A DNA stretch of 64,000 nt from Legionella fallonii LLAP-10 (GTDB lineage: Bacteria > Pseudomonadota > Gammaproteobacteria > Legionellales > Legionellaceae). Positions 35,956-44,028 of this stretch are shown piece by piece. Position 1 is the stretch's first letter. Each line of letters starts with the position of its first letter. The notes below the pieces were generated by a model, which worked only from the letters and a program-made list of their open reading frames with translations, did not search any database and was not told where the DNA came from. Made by a program: the position numbers and the translations under genes. The DNA lies in contig NZ_LN614827.1 in NCBI RefSeq assembly GCF_000953135.1, positions 897,001 through 961,000 of the forward strand, written 5' to 3'.

Positions 35956-36714
35956 CTAAAAAATAATAAAACTAACACTAGCACCACATATTGCCAGCCA
36001 GACAAGCCCCCAGGTTATGATTTGCGACATGGCTTTGCTTATTGGACGATTTTTATAAGCAACTACATAATAGTAATAGCCTATAGAGAGGCTCACAAAG
36101 GTGCAATAGAATCCGGTAATTAGCACTGAGGAGATAAAGTTAGAGAGCGTAAGATATTCTCTTAAGTGAATGAAATAGTGTTGTGGGTTATGTTGAAAAA
36201 CATAGAGAACAAAGAAATAAACACTGAAATAAAACGCAGCAATGCAATAAATGTATAATAGTATTCCAGCTATATTCATCCCAATCATTATGGGTAAAAC
36301 ATGGTCAAGAACAACATTCTCTGATATCTGCTGTGATTGGTCTTCGCGGGCACTAATTAATGTTAACGAAGATTGAATACATAAAAAAAGGGCAATTAAA
36401 AGAGGGACTAAATTCTGAGTTATAATGTCCTGGGCAAAAATCCAAGCCTGATGTTGCAAATTATATTTTTTTAGGGCACTAATGATGGTATATATGATTG
36501 CCATACCCATTAATGAACTGGTAAGTATCAACGGTACAGCAAGCTTAACTCCTGAGTTAAATATCGTTCTTATTACGGCATGCCGTGAAATGGAATGGCG
36601 TCTCAATAACACATTGATTAAACTGCAAGATAAATGGCCTAAGAAGCGTAAAAATAATAAACATGAATCCACGGTCTTGATTATGAATCCGCCAATTTGG
36701 TGGAAAACATACAT
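35956..36714 (-). CDS. MlaE-family ABC permease
   Basis: A 252-residue inner membrane protein with five to six membrane segments and the MlaE permease layout, including the RHSISRHAVIRTIFNSGV segment near the N-terminus and AVPLILTSSLMGMAIIYTI. It would form the lipid-moving channel with an MlaF-type ATPase. AAGGATACGAAT before ATG 36714 is a good ribosome binding site. No ATPase gene lies beside it: the next gene upstream is map, and the operon downstream has only the MCE and lipoprotein genes. Confidence 0.8.
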   Translation of the reverse strand: MYVFHQIGGFIIKTVDSCLLFLRFLGHLSCSLINVLLRRHSISRHAVIRTIFNSGVKLAVPLILTSSLMGMAIIYTIISALKKYNLQHQAWIFAQDIITQNLVPLLIALFLCIQSSLTLISAREDQSQQISENVVLDHVLPIMIGMNIAGILLYIYCIAAFYFSVYFFVLYVFQHNPQHYFIHLREYLTLSNFISSVLITGFYCTFVSLSIGYYYYVVAYKNRPISKAMSQIITWGLVWLAICGASVSFIIF

Positions 36715-37053
36715 ATTCGTATCCTTGAATGATATGAGTAAAATACGTTTACTTGTAGTAATATCTCATAATCCCATCCGTTGTGCACTTAGTTAATGAT
36801 TTTTATTTTGTTGTGAAAGATAGAAATTGGGGAGCCTAAACACCACTTTGCCCAGGGTGTGCTGTTATGAGAAAATTGGCTCATATCATTTGAATGGTTT
36901 TCCCTATTAATAAAAAAAGCACAAGGGGTAAGTCATTAGATAGGAGTTCCATTGCAAGCTCTAATAATGTATATCAGCCAATGTGTATCATCTCAAATAG
37001 GGGACGTCCCGGACCGTCCCTAAAATACTAAAATATTACCTTAAAAAAGTAAG
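36715..37053. other. Intergenic region with GGGAC hairpin downstream of map
   Basis: No gene is visible in these 339 bases. It contains the promoter region of the lipid-transport operon on the minus strand and, at 37001-37020, the palindrome-like GGGACGTCCCGGACCGTCCC, 34 bases past the map stop. That hairpin could end the map transcript, though the bases past it on the minus strand are A-rich rather than T-rich. Confidence 0.45.
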
Positions 37054-37827
37054 CTAAGGGGATACTCCTAAATGCTCATCTGACCTTAAGGTCAGTACCT
37101 CATATCCATTATTAGTGACTAAAATTGTATGTTCCCATTGCGCAGATAATTTGCGATCTTTTGTAACAACTGTCCACCCGTCACCTAAAGTTTTGATCTC
37201 TTTACGACCTAAATTAATCATTGGTTCAATGGTAAAGGTCATTCCTTCTTGTAATTGTAATCCTGTATTTGGCTTGCCAAAATGCGCGATGTGAGGCTCC
37301 TCCCACATTGATCTACCAATACCATGGCCACCATACTCCCGAACTACTGAGTATCTATTTTGTTCTGCGTGTTTCTGAATTATGTAGCCTATCTCTCCAA
37401 GTCGAGTACCTGGACGCACTATTGAAATGGCTTTATAGAGACATTCTTGAGCAACTTCTACTAATTTTTTAGCAAAAGGTTGTACATCGCCAATGAGAAA
37501 CATTTTGCTGGTATCACCGATATAACCGTCTTTTTGTACAGTAACGTCAATATTAATAATATCACCATTTTTAAGTATTTTATCTGAGGGTATGCCATGA
37601 CAGACAACATGATTAATGGAGGTGCAAATACATGCAGGAAATCCATAATGGTTTAATGTAGAGGCAATTGCTTTCAAATCTTTAAGAATATATTGACGGC
37701 ATATTTGCTCCAGCTCATTGGTGCTTATACCGGCAATCACATAAGGCTCTATCATTTGAAGTACAGATGCGGCTAAATTACCAGCAATCCTCATTTTTTT
37801 TATCTCTTCAGGAGTTTTCACTAACAT
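37054..37827 (-). CDS. map: Type I methionine aminopeptidase
   Basis: A 257-residue dimetal enzyme that removes the initiator methionine from nascent proteins. Metal ligands are recognisable in order: INIDVTVQKDGYIGDTSK (two Asp), YGGHGIGRSMWEEPHI (His) , FTIEPMINLG (Glu) and SAQWEHTILV (Glu). The substrate His is in NHVVCHGIP. The N-terminus starts at the conserved VKTPEEIKKMRIAG. It overlaps the ParD-like gene by 20 bases. Legionella species often have more than one map gene, so this may be an accessory copy. Confidence 0.94.
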   Translation of the reverse strand: MLVKTPEEIKKMRIAGNLAASVLQMIEPYVIAGISTNELEQICRQYILKDLKAIASTLNHYGFPACICTSINHVVCHGIPSDKILKNGDIINIDVTVQKDGYIGDTSKMFLIGDVQPFAKKLVEVAQECLYKAISIVRPGTRLGEIGYIIQKHAEQNRYSVVREYGGHGIGRSMWEEPHIAHFGKPNTGLQLQEGMTFTIEPMINLGRKEIKTLGDGWTVVTKDRKLSAQWEHTILVTNNGYEVLTLRSDEHLGVSP

Positions 37828-38020
37828 CGTTTATTTCACCTAATGATGCTTGATTTACCAAAATTTTGAGAATATCAGAATAAGTAATAGACGGATTTTC
37901 TTCCGCCAACTTTCCTACTCTAATCCAATATTCTGCCTGGGAGTTAATTGAACGACTCATAGCCCTTGCCATCAGTTTAGTCGCTTCATGTAACTCATCG
38001 GAAATTTTTACTATACCCAT
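37808..38020 (-). CDS. ParD-like small protein coupled to map
   Basis: A 70-residue protein from ATG 38020, preceded by TTGGAGAACAAT. It resembles the ParD-like antitoxin family, with ISDELHEATKLMARAMSRSI and QAEYWIRVGKLAEENP forming the ribbon-helix-helix DNA-binding part. No ParE-type toxin is next to it; instead its 3' end overlaps map by 20 bases, which suggests a coupled expression. Similar ParD-map pairs occur in several gammaproteobacteria. It may be a repressor of the pair rather than an antitoxin. Confidence 0.65.
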   Translation of the reverse strand: MGIVKISDELHEATKLMARAMSRSINSQAEYWIRVGKLAEENPSITYSDILKILVNQASLGEINDVSENS

Positions 38021-38261
38021 ATTGTTCTCCAAAAAAACGAATAATATAGCATTTCAATATAAATTGCTATGTTTTGTATTAATTAACTGCGTTTTGAAAT
38101 ATAACGCATTCTATTGAGTTAGGAATTATAGGGTGAGTCGCACATCTTGGGCAAACTGCCCTGATTTCCGTAACGCACTGCTTGAGTTTACTAAGGATTA
38201 GTCAAAATCCATCGCTAATAGCTGCGCACCAGTCAATAACAAACAATAATAGGGAGCTATT

Positions 38262-38520
38262 ATGTCAACAGTTGATTTTGAAACACCTTTTTATACAAAA
38301 GCGGGTTTTGTGATTGCCTGGATAAAAGAAAACAATTTCCGCTCTTCATCAAAGAAAAAAAAGCCCGCCTACGTCGGGCGACAAATTGCCCGGCGTTGCT
38401 GCCATGCGTAAAGAGTTCTTAGTTCGAGTGTTCATAGAGATATTCGCTGAGGAAAATATCGTGCCGTACGAAAAACAGGTTTTTAGCGACAGGGATAAAC
38501 GTTTTGATATATTATACTAA
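38262..38520 (+). pseudogene. Small gene remnant interrupted by a REP-like repeat
   Basis: ATG 38262, preceded by AGGGAGCTATT, opens the frame MSTVDFETPFYTKAGFVIAW followed by about 15 more residues, until a repeat begins near 38361 (GCCCGCCTACGTCGGGCG...). Beyond the repeat, in another frame, are about 34 residues (EFLVRVFIEIFAEENIVPY and then EKQVFSDRDKRFDILY) to TAA 38518-38520. Both parts have normal coding character. They could be the two ends of one small gene whose middle was replaced by the repeat, but this is an inference. Confidence 0.45.
38361..38416 (+). repeat. REP-like repeat within the remnant
   Basis: GCCCGCCTACGTCGGGC forms one hairpin (38363-38379) and CGGGCGACAAATTGCCCGG forms another just after it. 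The second part, ACAAATTGCCCGGCGTTGCTG and its tail ending TAAAGAG, matches 29401-29431. Confidence 0.6.
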
Positions 38521-38625
38521 ATATAATTACCGCTTCCTTTACGATTGATTTTACTAAATCAGTTGTAAAAGAATAGCATCGATACTCCATAGAAAATATA
38601 TTTGAATTAAGTTGAACTTAGACCA

Positions 38626-39570
38626 ATGAAGACACCAAATGAACAAATTACATCTTCTATCGTACATTCAATGACAGGAGAGAAGGTGCTATCTGTGGCA
38701 CGAATGGCAACAGGAGAGCAAAATTTTGTATATGCCGTAAAGACTCCTACTGCAGAATATATTCTCCGTATGACTGATATCAGTCACAAACATAAATTTC
38801 ACGCTGCTATTGCATGGCAGAAAATGTTACTCCCACTAGGAGTTCCGCTTGCTGAATTTATTAAATCAGATTTAGATGCTGAGTACTCCCCTTATCCAGC
38901 ATTACTGATGATGCGCCTGCCTGGCGATGATCTCATTAATGTCTATCGACATCTTACCGATGTAGATAAGAAAAATTTAGCTAATGAGATGATGAACATA
39001 CAAGCTCTATGTAACAGGCTTCCTGAAGGCCTTGGTTTTGGTATTCTTGATAGTTATCATGATATTTCAGCAGAAAAAACATGGTATGAATTTTTGTCAA
39101 AAAGATTAGAATTATACAAAGAGCATATAACAAACAATGCCTTTTTTAACCCAGAACTGGTTACAGAAGTTCTTGATGTAGCTAAAGATATGGAGGAAAG
39201 TTTTAGAATAATTCGGCCAATGCCTTTTTTATGGGATGCCAGCGAACGAAATGTACTTGTATACAATGGCAAGATTGCAGGTATTGTAGACGTTGATGAA
39301 ATGTGTTTTGGTGATCCATTATTAGTGATTGCGCTGACCAGTACGTGTCTTGAACTCGAAGGTTTTGATACTATATATACTGATTACTGGGCAGAAGCCT
39401 TGCATCTTGATAAGTCAGCACAAACCAGACTTGATTTTTATAGGTTGTTTTATGCAATAGCATTCATGCGAAAACATTCAATGCAAACAGCAAATAGTAA
39501 AAAGGTTCTATTTGATACGAAGAAATTGTTAAGCATTTTTAATCACTCATTGGCGCGGCTGAATCAATAA
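38626..39570 (+). CDS. APH/choline-kinase-fold phosphotransferase
   Basis: A 314-residue kinase of the aminoglycoside phosphotransferase fold. The N-lobe has the phosphate loop ATGEQNFVYAVKTP and the lysine-equivalent EYILRMTD. The catalytic loop near residue 205 reads FLWDASERNVLV: Asp and Asn are kept, but the usual His two residues before Asp is Leu. The metal site IVDVDEMCFGDP is intact. The substrate is unknown; antibiotic resistance should not be assumed from the fold. It is a single gene between the remnant and the EAL protein. Confidence 0.75.
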   Translation: MKTPNEQITSSIVHSMTGEKVLSVARMATGEQNFVYAVKTPTAEYILRMTDISHKHKFHAAIAWQKMLLPLGVPLAEFIKSDLDAEYSPYPALLMMRLPGDDLINVYRHLTDVDKKNLANEMMNIQALCNRLPEGLGFGILDSYHDISAEKTWYEFLSKRLELYKEHITNNAFFNPELVTEVLDVAKDMEESFRIIRPMPFLWDASERNVLVYNGKIAGIVDVDEMCFGDPLLVIALTSTCLELEGFDTIYTDYWAEALHLDKSAQTRLDFYRLFYAIAFMRKHSMQTANSKKVLFDTKKLLSIFNHSLARLNQ

Positions 39571-39924
39571 GCTAAATATTTGAACCTAACCATTACTACT
39601 CTGCAGTAATTAATAGAATCATTTATTCGTATAATATGCCGCAGCATAAACGGATAATTTCCTTCCCGGATCCCCTATCTTTACTATACTTACATTAAGA
39701 GACTACACCGCATAAGAGTACCCGCCAAAATACCGAAAGGCTCATTAGCCTCTTAATATTAGGTTTTTCTCTTATGCCGTTCTTCATCAGCCTAATGTCT
39801 TCGATTGCGTAATATGACACTTTCAGGTATTAAAGATTTACATTATTCATGAGATGGCTCCTAAGTCTCAACTTATTAATAAAGATGGAATTTATTCACT
39901 CTTTATTTAAGGAATAAAATTATT
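39571..39924. other. Intergenic region without recognised feature
   Basis: These 354 bases precede the GAF-GGDEF-EAL gene. I see no gene, and no riboswitch that I could support from conserved bases. A short stretch near 39739-39760 (CCGAAAGGCTCATTAGCCTC) can form a small stem. Confidence 0.4.
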
Positions 39925-41763
39925 ATGGAGAATTTGCACTTTATACCAGAAGCAGATTTTGAAATATCTCGTTTAAAAGAACTCTACGAATTAAATATTT
40001 TAGATACAGGCAAAGAAGAACGTTTTGATAGATTTACAGATCTAATTTCAGATCTGTTTGATGTGCCTATTGTCTTAATTGGCCTGGTTGATAAACATAG
40101 AGAATGGATTAAATCTTATACGGGAATATCAATAAATCAAATACCTCGGGATATATCCTTTTGTGCCCATACACTATATGAAAAAGAAATTTTAGTTATT
40201 AATAATGCAAAAAAAGATCCCCGCTTTGAAGGAAGCCATTTAGTTTTGAATAAGCCCCATATCTCTTTTTATGCGGGAGCTTTATTGAGAGGCCCAACAG
40301 GAAAACCAATAGGAGCATTATCTATTATTGATAAGAGACCTCGAAAATTCAATTCTCGAAAGCAACAACAATTAATTCAATTTGCTCGGTTAGTTGAGCG
40401 TGAATTATGTTACTCCTACTACAATAATAAAATTCGAATCGATACTGAGAGTTCTTCATTTAATGATTTTTTAACGGGACTACCTAACCGCCATATATTA
40501 AAAGAACGATTAGGACAAGCTGTTGAAGTGGCGCAATATCCTCAGCAAATTGCTGTAATTTCTTTAAAAATTAACCAACTTCAAGAGTTAAAAAGCTCTG
40601 CTGGAGATGAGGTGATTAGTTGCATTATCAATGAAACCAGTGCACGGCTAAAAAAAACGCTTATGAAATCTGATGGTATTTCTCTATGGGAAGAGGATCA
40701 TTTTATTCTTTTTATTACTATCAATCCTCAGACTTCGTCTCTTTTAATGAAATTGGAAAATATATTGAATACATTAGAAGATAAATTTGAATTTAAAGAG
40801 GAAAAATATTCACTATCTACTAATATAGGCATTAGTATTTTCCCTAATGACAGCCATGATGCAAATCAATTAGTAGAGAATGCAATTTATGCTATGCGGT
40901 TGCTTACATCTGATAGTAAGCCTCCTTATCGTTTTTTTTCTGAAGAGGCTACTACGAAATTAACGAAGCAATTTGAGCTGGAACATTTACTTATAAAAGC
41001 AATAGAAACAAATGCCCTTGAACTATACTACCAACCTAAAGTGGATATATCATCTGGATTAATTTGTGGCGTTGAAGCATTGTGTCGATGGAATGATCCT
41101 ACTTATGGTTCGATTTCACCGACAGAGTTTATTTTGATTGCAGAGCAATCCGATATAATTATCCAATTAGGAGAATGGGTATTAAAGGAAGCATGCAAAA
41201 AAAATAAGGAATGGCAATCTCAAGGATTGAGGCCTATACCTATCTCAGTAAATGTTTCCAAAAAACAATTAATGAAGAAAGATTTTCCTCAAGATGTAAA
41301 GAAAATATTACAAGAATCAAAATTGCGTGCAAAATATTTAGATCTAGAAATCACAGAGTCCTCTTTAATTAACATAGAAGATATAATTGAAAATTTAAAT
41401 ATTATTTTTAAATTAGGGATTACATTTTCATTAGATGATTTTGGCACGGGATATTCTTCACTTTCCTACCTGAAGAATTTGCCCCTAAAAACATTAAAAA
41501 TCGATATATCTTTTATAAAACAGATGGTTTCAAATACACATGATGCAGTGATGGTAAGAACAATAGTTGCAATGGCTAAATCTTTAGGGCTAGTTTGTCT
41601 TGCTGAAGGGGTTGAAAATTCTAATCAACTATTATTCCTACAGGCTTATCAGTGTGATCAAATACAGGGCTACTTATTTAGTCAACCCTTAACAGCTGAT
41701 GAATTTGCCAGGTTATTATCTAAAAAAGATATTTTTAAAAAAATCATTCAATGGCGTGGCTGA
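39925..41763 (+). CDS. GAF-GGDEF-EAL cyclic-di-GMP phosphodiesterase
   Basis: A 612-residue signalling protein. A GAF domain covers about residues 20-160 (DVPIVLIGLVDKHREWIKS, PRDISFCAHTLYEKEILVI). A GGDEF-type domain follows (DFLTGLPNRHILKERL), but its signature is WEEDHF where GGDEF is expected, so it is probably not a cyclase. The EAL domain (about 350-600) looks active: GVEALCRW, ISVNVSKKQL, LEITESSL, LDDFGTGYSSLSYLK, and AEGVENSNQL. It should hydrolyse c-di-GMP in the cytoplasm in response to a ligand bound by GAF. No membrane segment is present. Confidence 0.88.
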   Translation: MENLHFIPEADFEISRLKELYELNILDTGKEERFDRFTDLISDLFDVPIVLIGLVDKHREWIKSYTGISINQIPRDISFCAHTLYEKEILVINNAKKDPRFEGSHLVLNKPHISFYAGALLRGPTGKPIGALSIIDKRPRKFNSRKQQQLIQFARLVERELCYSYYNNKIRIDTESSSFNDFLTGLPNRHILKERLGQAVEVAQYPQQIAVISLKINQLQELKSSAGDEVISCIINETSARLKKTLMKSDGISLWEEDHFILFITINPQTSSLLMKLENILNTLEDKFEFKEEKYSLSTNIGISIFPNDSHDANQLVENAIYAMRLLTSDSKPPYRFFSEEATTKLTKQFELEHLLIKAIETNALELYYQPKVDISSGLICGVEALCRWNDPTYGSISPTEFILIAEQSDIIIQLGEWVLKEACKKNKEWQSQGLRPIPISVNVSKKQLMKKDFPQDVKKILQESKLRAKYLDLEITESSLINIEDIIENLNIIFKLGITFSLDDFGTGYSSLSYLKNLPLKTLKIDISFIKQMVSNTHDAVMVRTIVAMAKSLGLVCLAEGVENSNQLLFLQAYQCDQIQGYLFSQPLTADEFARLLSKKDIFKKIIQWRG

Positions 41764-41916
41764 TTAACTTAATTGAAAAATATGAATTTTATACTAACAA
41801 AGAATGCCTTAATTTAGAGGATAGGTCAGCAATTCACTGCACACAGGCCCGGCGAGCAAGGTTAATATAGGATACGTGTTGTATACTTATAATACAGTTC
41901 GTTCAGGGATGTTATC

Positions 41917-42327
41917 ATGGAAAAAACATTTTTAGCGGTATTAATAGTTGTGCCTTTAACCTTTTTGACTGGTTGTGTTACTGAAACTGCCTATTCCCCT
42001 GGCTATGCTTATTCTCCCGGTTATAGTACAAGCTATGTCTCTCCTGTAGGTTATGGCATTGATGATTATGGACTTGGCTATGGGGTTGATGATGGACTTG
42101 GTTATGGCTTAGGCCTGGTTAACCTGGTTGGCTTTGGTGGCGGCTATTACGGAGGGGGTTGGGGTAACGGAGGCTGGGGCCGAGGAGGTTGGGGTCGCGG
42201 TGGTTGGGGCCACGGAGGCGGCGGTTTCCATGGCGGCGGTTTCCATGGCGGCGGTTTCCATGGCGGCGGTTTCCATGGCGGTGGTTTCCATGGCGGTGGT
42301 TTCCATGGTGGAGGTTTCCATCGTTAA
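41917..42327 (+). CDS. Gly/His-rich tandem-repeat lipoprotein
   Basis: A 136-residue putative lipoprotein with a lipobox (TFLTGCVTE, Cys near residue 20). The mature part is rich in Tyr and Gly (YSPGYAYSPGY, GYGIDDYGLGYGVDDGLGYG), then WGRGGWG repeats, and ends with seven exact copies of GGGFH. Histidines at regular spacing suggest metal binding, and Tyr/Gly-rich sequence suggests a flexible surface protein. No family is named. The antisense frames through the repeat are artefacts of the 15-base period. Confidence 0.72.
   Translation: MEKTFLAVLIVVPLTFLTGCVTETAYSPGYAYSPGYSTSYVSPVGYGIDDYGLGYGVDDGLGYGLGLVNLVGFGGGYYGGGWGNGGWGRGGWGRGGWGHGGGGFHGGGFHGGGFHGGGFHGGGFHGGGFHGGGFHR
42217..42321 (+). repeat. 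15-bp tandem repeat, seven units
   Basis: Seven head-to-tail copies of GGCGGCGGTTTCCAT with third-position changes only (GGC/GGT/GGA), coding for GGGFH. Because the unit is a multiple of three, copy number can vary without breaking the frame. It could serve as a VNTR typing locus. Confidence 0.9.
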
Positions 42328-42409
42328 TAAAATATTATTGCGACATAGATGAACCAATTTGGGGCGCTGGTACCCTGGTTTAACAATTGAAAAAAAGTAG
42401 TTTGTAGTT

Positions 42410-42436
42410 GTCGGGCAACAGATTGCCCGGCACCTA
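42410..42436. repeat. REP-like hairpin downstream of nadA
   Basis: CGGGCAACAGATTGCCCGG forms a hairpin of the same family as 38374-38392, nine bases past the nadA stop on the minus strand. It may help end the purB-nadB-nadA transcript. Confidence 0.5.
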
Positions 42437-42444
42437 CAAGCATC

Positions 42445-43788
42445 TCAAATCCTATCTTCGGTAATATTAATCATCATTTCCAGGGATTTTTTGGCATTAT
42501 CAATGACCCATTGTTGATCATTTACTGTCAATCTGTTTCTAACACCGGTAAATTCATTCACTACGTCACCAGCCTTTACCTCGTTGTAAGGCATGGCTTT
42601 ACCTTGACGCAGTAAATCAACAAGCGCTACAAGGTGGGGAGGATCATTGCGTGACATGGTGGCACAGCCACAACCAATTCCTTTTTCCTCATGATTTTTT
42701 GGGGCTTCTGCCAGATTGACCACCTTGATTCCTAATGATTTACAGTGTTGCTTGAGGTTTTCCACCATATGATTTTCTGTGCCTATGGCATATTGCTTGG
42801 TTCCTGCTTTATCATGAACCACATAATCCCATATGAATGCAGTAGAGCCCGAATGTTGGGCAACGCGAATGACTTCATTTCGACACTCAGGATGGACTAT
42901 AGTGGTGTATTGTTGACTATGCCAGTAGTCGCACATTTCCGGTTGATAGACAGTGTGAACGGCACAGTGGCTGGAAAATAGGATTAATTCGGCTTTATCA
43001 AACTGATCCAGTGTCTTTTTATCTTGATCAGGAAGAGAGTAGTGTGCGCCAGCAGTTCCTCCTGGCCAATACGCTAGATTTTTAATTCCTAACCAATAAG
43101 CCACATTTTCTCCCATGTGTTGATCGGGAATGAAGAGTATTTTTTTATTTTGCTTTTGTGCCCATTGGAATATTTTCTTTACATTAGAGCTAGTACATAC
43201 TGCGCCACCTTGAGCTCCAGTCATTGCCTTAACTCGTCCGGAGGTATTCATATAGCAAACGGGTAAAATATTTTCCGCCCCATAGCGTTCGTTTAAATCA
43301 AGAAACGCGGGTTCAACCATAAAATCTTTGGCCAGCATTTCCATGGTGCATCCAGATTTGGGGTTAGTAATGTAGACCTGCTGGTTGTTATGGGCCAATA
43401 TACTAATGGATTCCGCCATAAAATGTACGGCCGATTCAATAATCACTGATTTTTCTGGATGGCTTGCCGCCATTAAGGCCAGTTGGTAAGAGTCTCCAAT
43501 TTTGCCACCGAACTGTTCGACTAATCTGACGATGTCGCCACCCATATAATAATGAGCTAGTAATAATAGTTGATCACCAAAGTGATCTTGGGCTTTTTTC
43601 AGGTAAGGCTTCATCCACGCAAGAACAGTAGTTAGCTTACGATCAGGAAGAGCCTGATATTCTTGTGCATAAGGAATAAACTCTTCTTGATACCAGTCAA
43701 TAGGATAATCACTTTGGCAAATGCTCATATCATTATTGATATGCATTAATGTCGTTTCGGGTTGGTAAGCCGTGGAACTATTAAACAT
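42445..43788 (-). CDS. nadA: Quinolinate synthase A
   Basis: NadA condenses iminoaspartate with dihydroxyacetone phosphate to quinolinate, using a 4Fe-4S cluster. From ATG 43788, with GAGG eight bases upstream, it has 447 residues, longer than the E. coli protein (347), the extra being mostly N-terminal. The cluster cysteines are likely those in GGAVCTSSN, HPECRNEV and GCGCATMSRN. LLLLAHYYMGGDIV is the substrate-binding start of the first domain. It is third in the order purB-nadB-nadA and shares the pathway with NadB and NadC, all in this window. Confidence 0.93.
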   Translation of the reverse strand: MFNSSTAYQPETTLMHINNDMSICQSDYPIDWYQEEFIPYAQEYQALPDRKLTTVLAWMKPYLKKAQDHFGDQLLLLAHYYMGGDIVRLVEQFGGKIGDSYQLALMAASHPEKSVIIESAVHFMAESISILAHNNQQVYITNPKSGCTMEMLAKDFMVEPAFLDLNERYGAENILPVCYMNTSGRVKAMTGAQGGAVCTSSNVKKIFQWAQKQNKKILFIPDQHMGENVAYWLGIKNLAYWPGGTAGAHYSLPDQDKKTLDQFDKAELILFSSHCAVHTVYQPEMCDYWHSQQYTTIVHPECRNEVIRVAQHSGSTAFIWDYVVHDKAGTKQYAIGTENHMVENLKQHCKSLGIKVVNLAEAPKNHEEKGIGCGCATMSRNDPPHLVALVDLLRQGKAMPYNEVKAGDVVNEFTGVRNRLTVNDQQWVIDNAKKSLEMMINITEDRI

Positions 43789-44028
43789 CACATAGACCTC
43801 AATTATTCTACGGATTTACATTAAACACGCTCCGCCTGATTAAAAGCCAGCTTAGTCTTGTTTTGCGTAAATCCTGTTTCATTTAGCTTTCTTACGAAAT
43901 AATCAGCAAAGAAACAATGTCGAAGAAAGAAACATTTGAAATGGCGCAGTGTACACGAACTACGTCAACATTTTGAAGATGTTTTTCCTTTGCCTTTAGG
44001 CCATTTTAATTCCTTGGAGTATAAGTTG

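Noticed and set aside
36482..36796. Plus-strand frame of about 100 codons opposite the MlaE permease
   Set aside because: The permease on the minus strand has membrane segments, a family pattern and a good ribosome binding site; the antisense frame has none of these.
38626..39570. Aminoglycoside resistance gene
   Set aside because: Only the general APH fold is visible; no resistance-enzyme specific features are seen, and the catalytic His is replaced.
39571..39924. Possible c-di-GMP riboswitch before the EAL gene
   Set aside because: I looked for GEMM-type conserved bases and did not find a convincing match.
42217..42321. Regular repeats considered as a CRISPR array
   Set aside because: The units are adjacent with no spacers, and encode a regular peptide.
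42109..42383. Frames with METAAMET-like or WRRFP repeats over the Gly/His tandem repeat
   Set aside because: They arise from reading the 15-base repeat in other frames and lack plausible starts.
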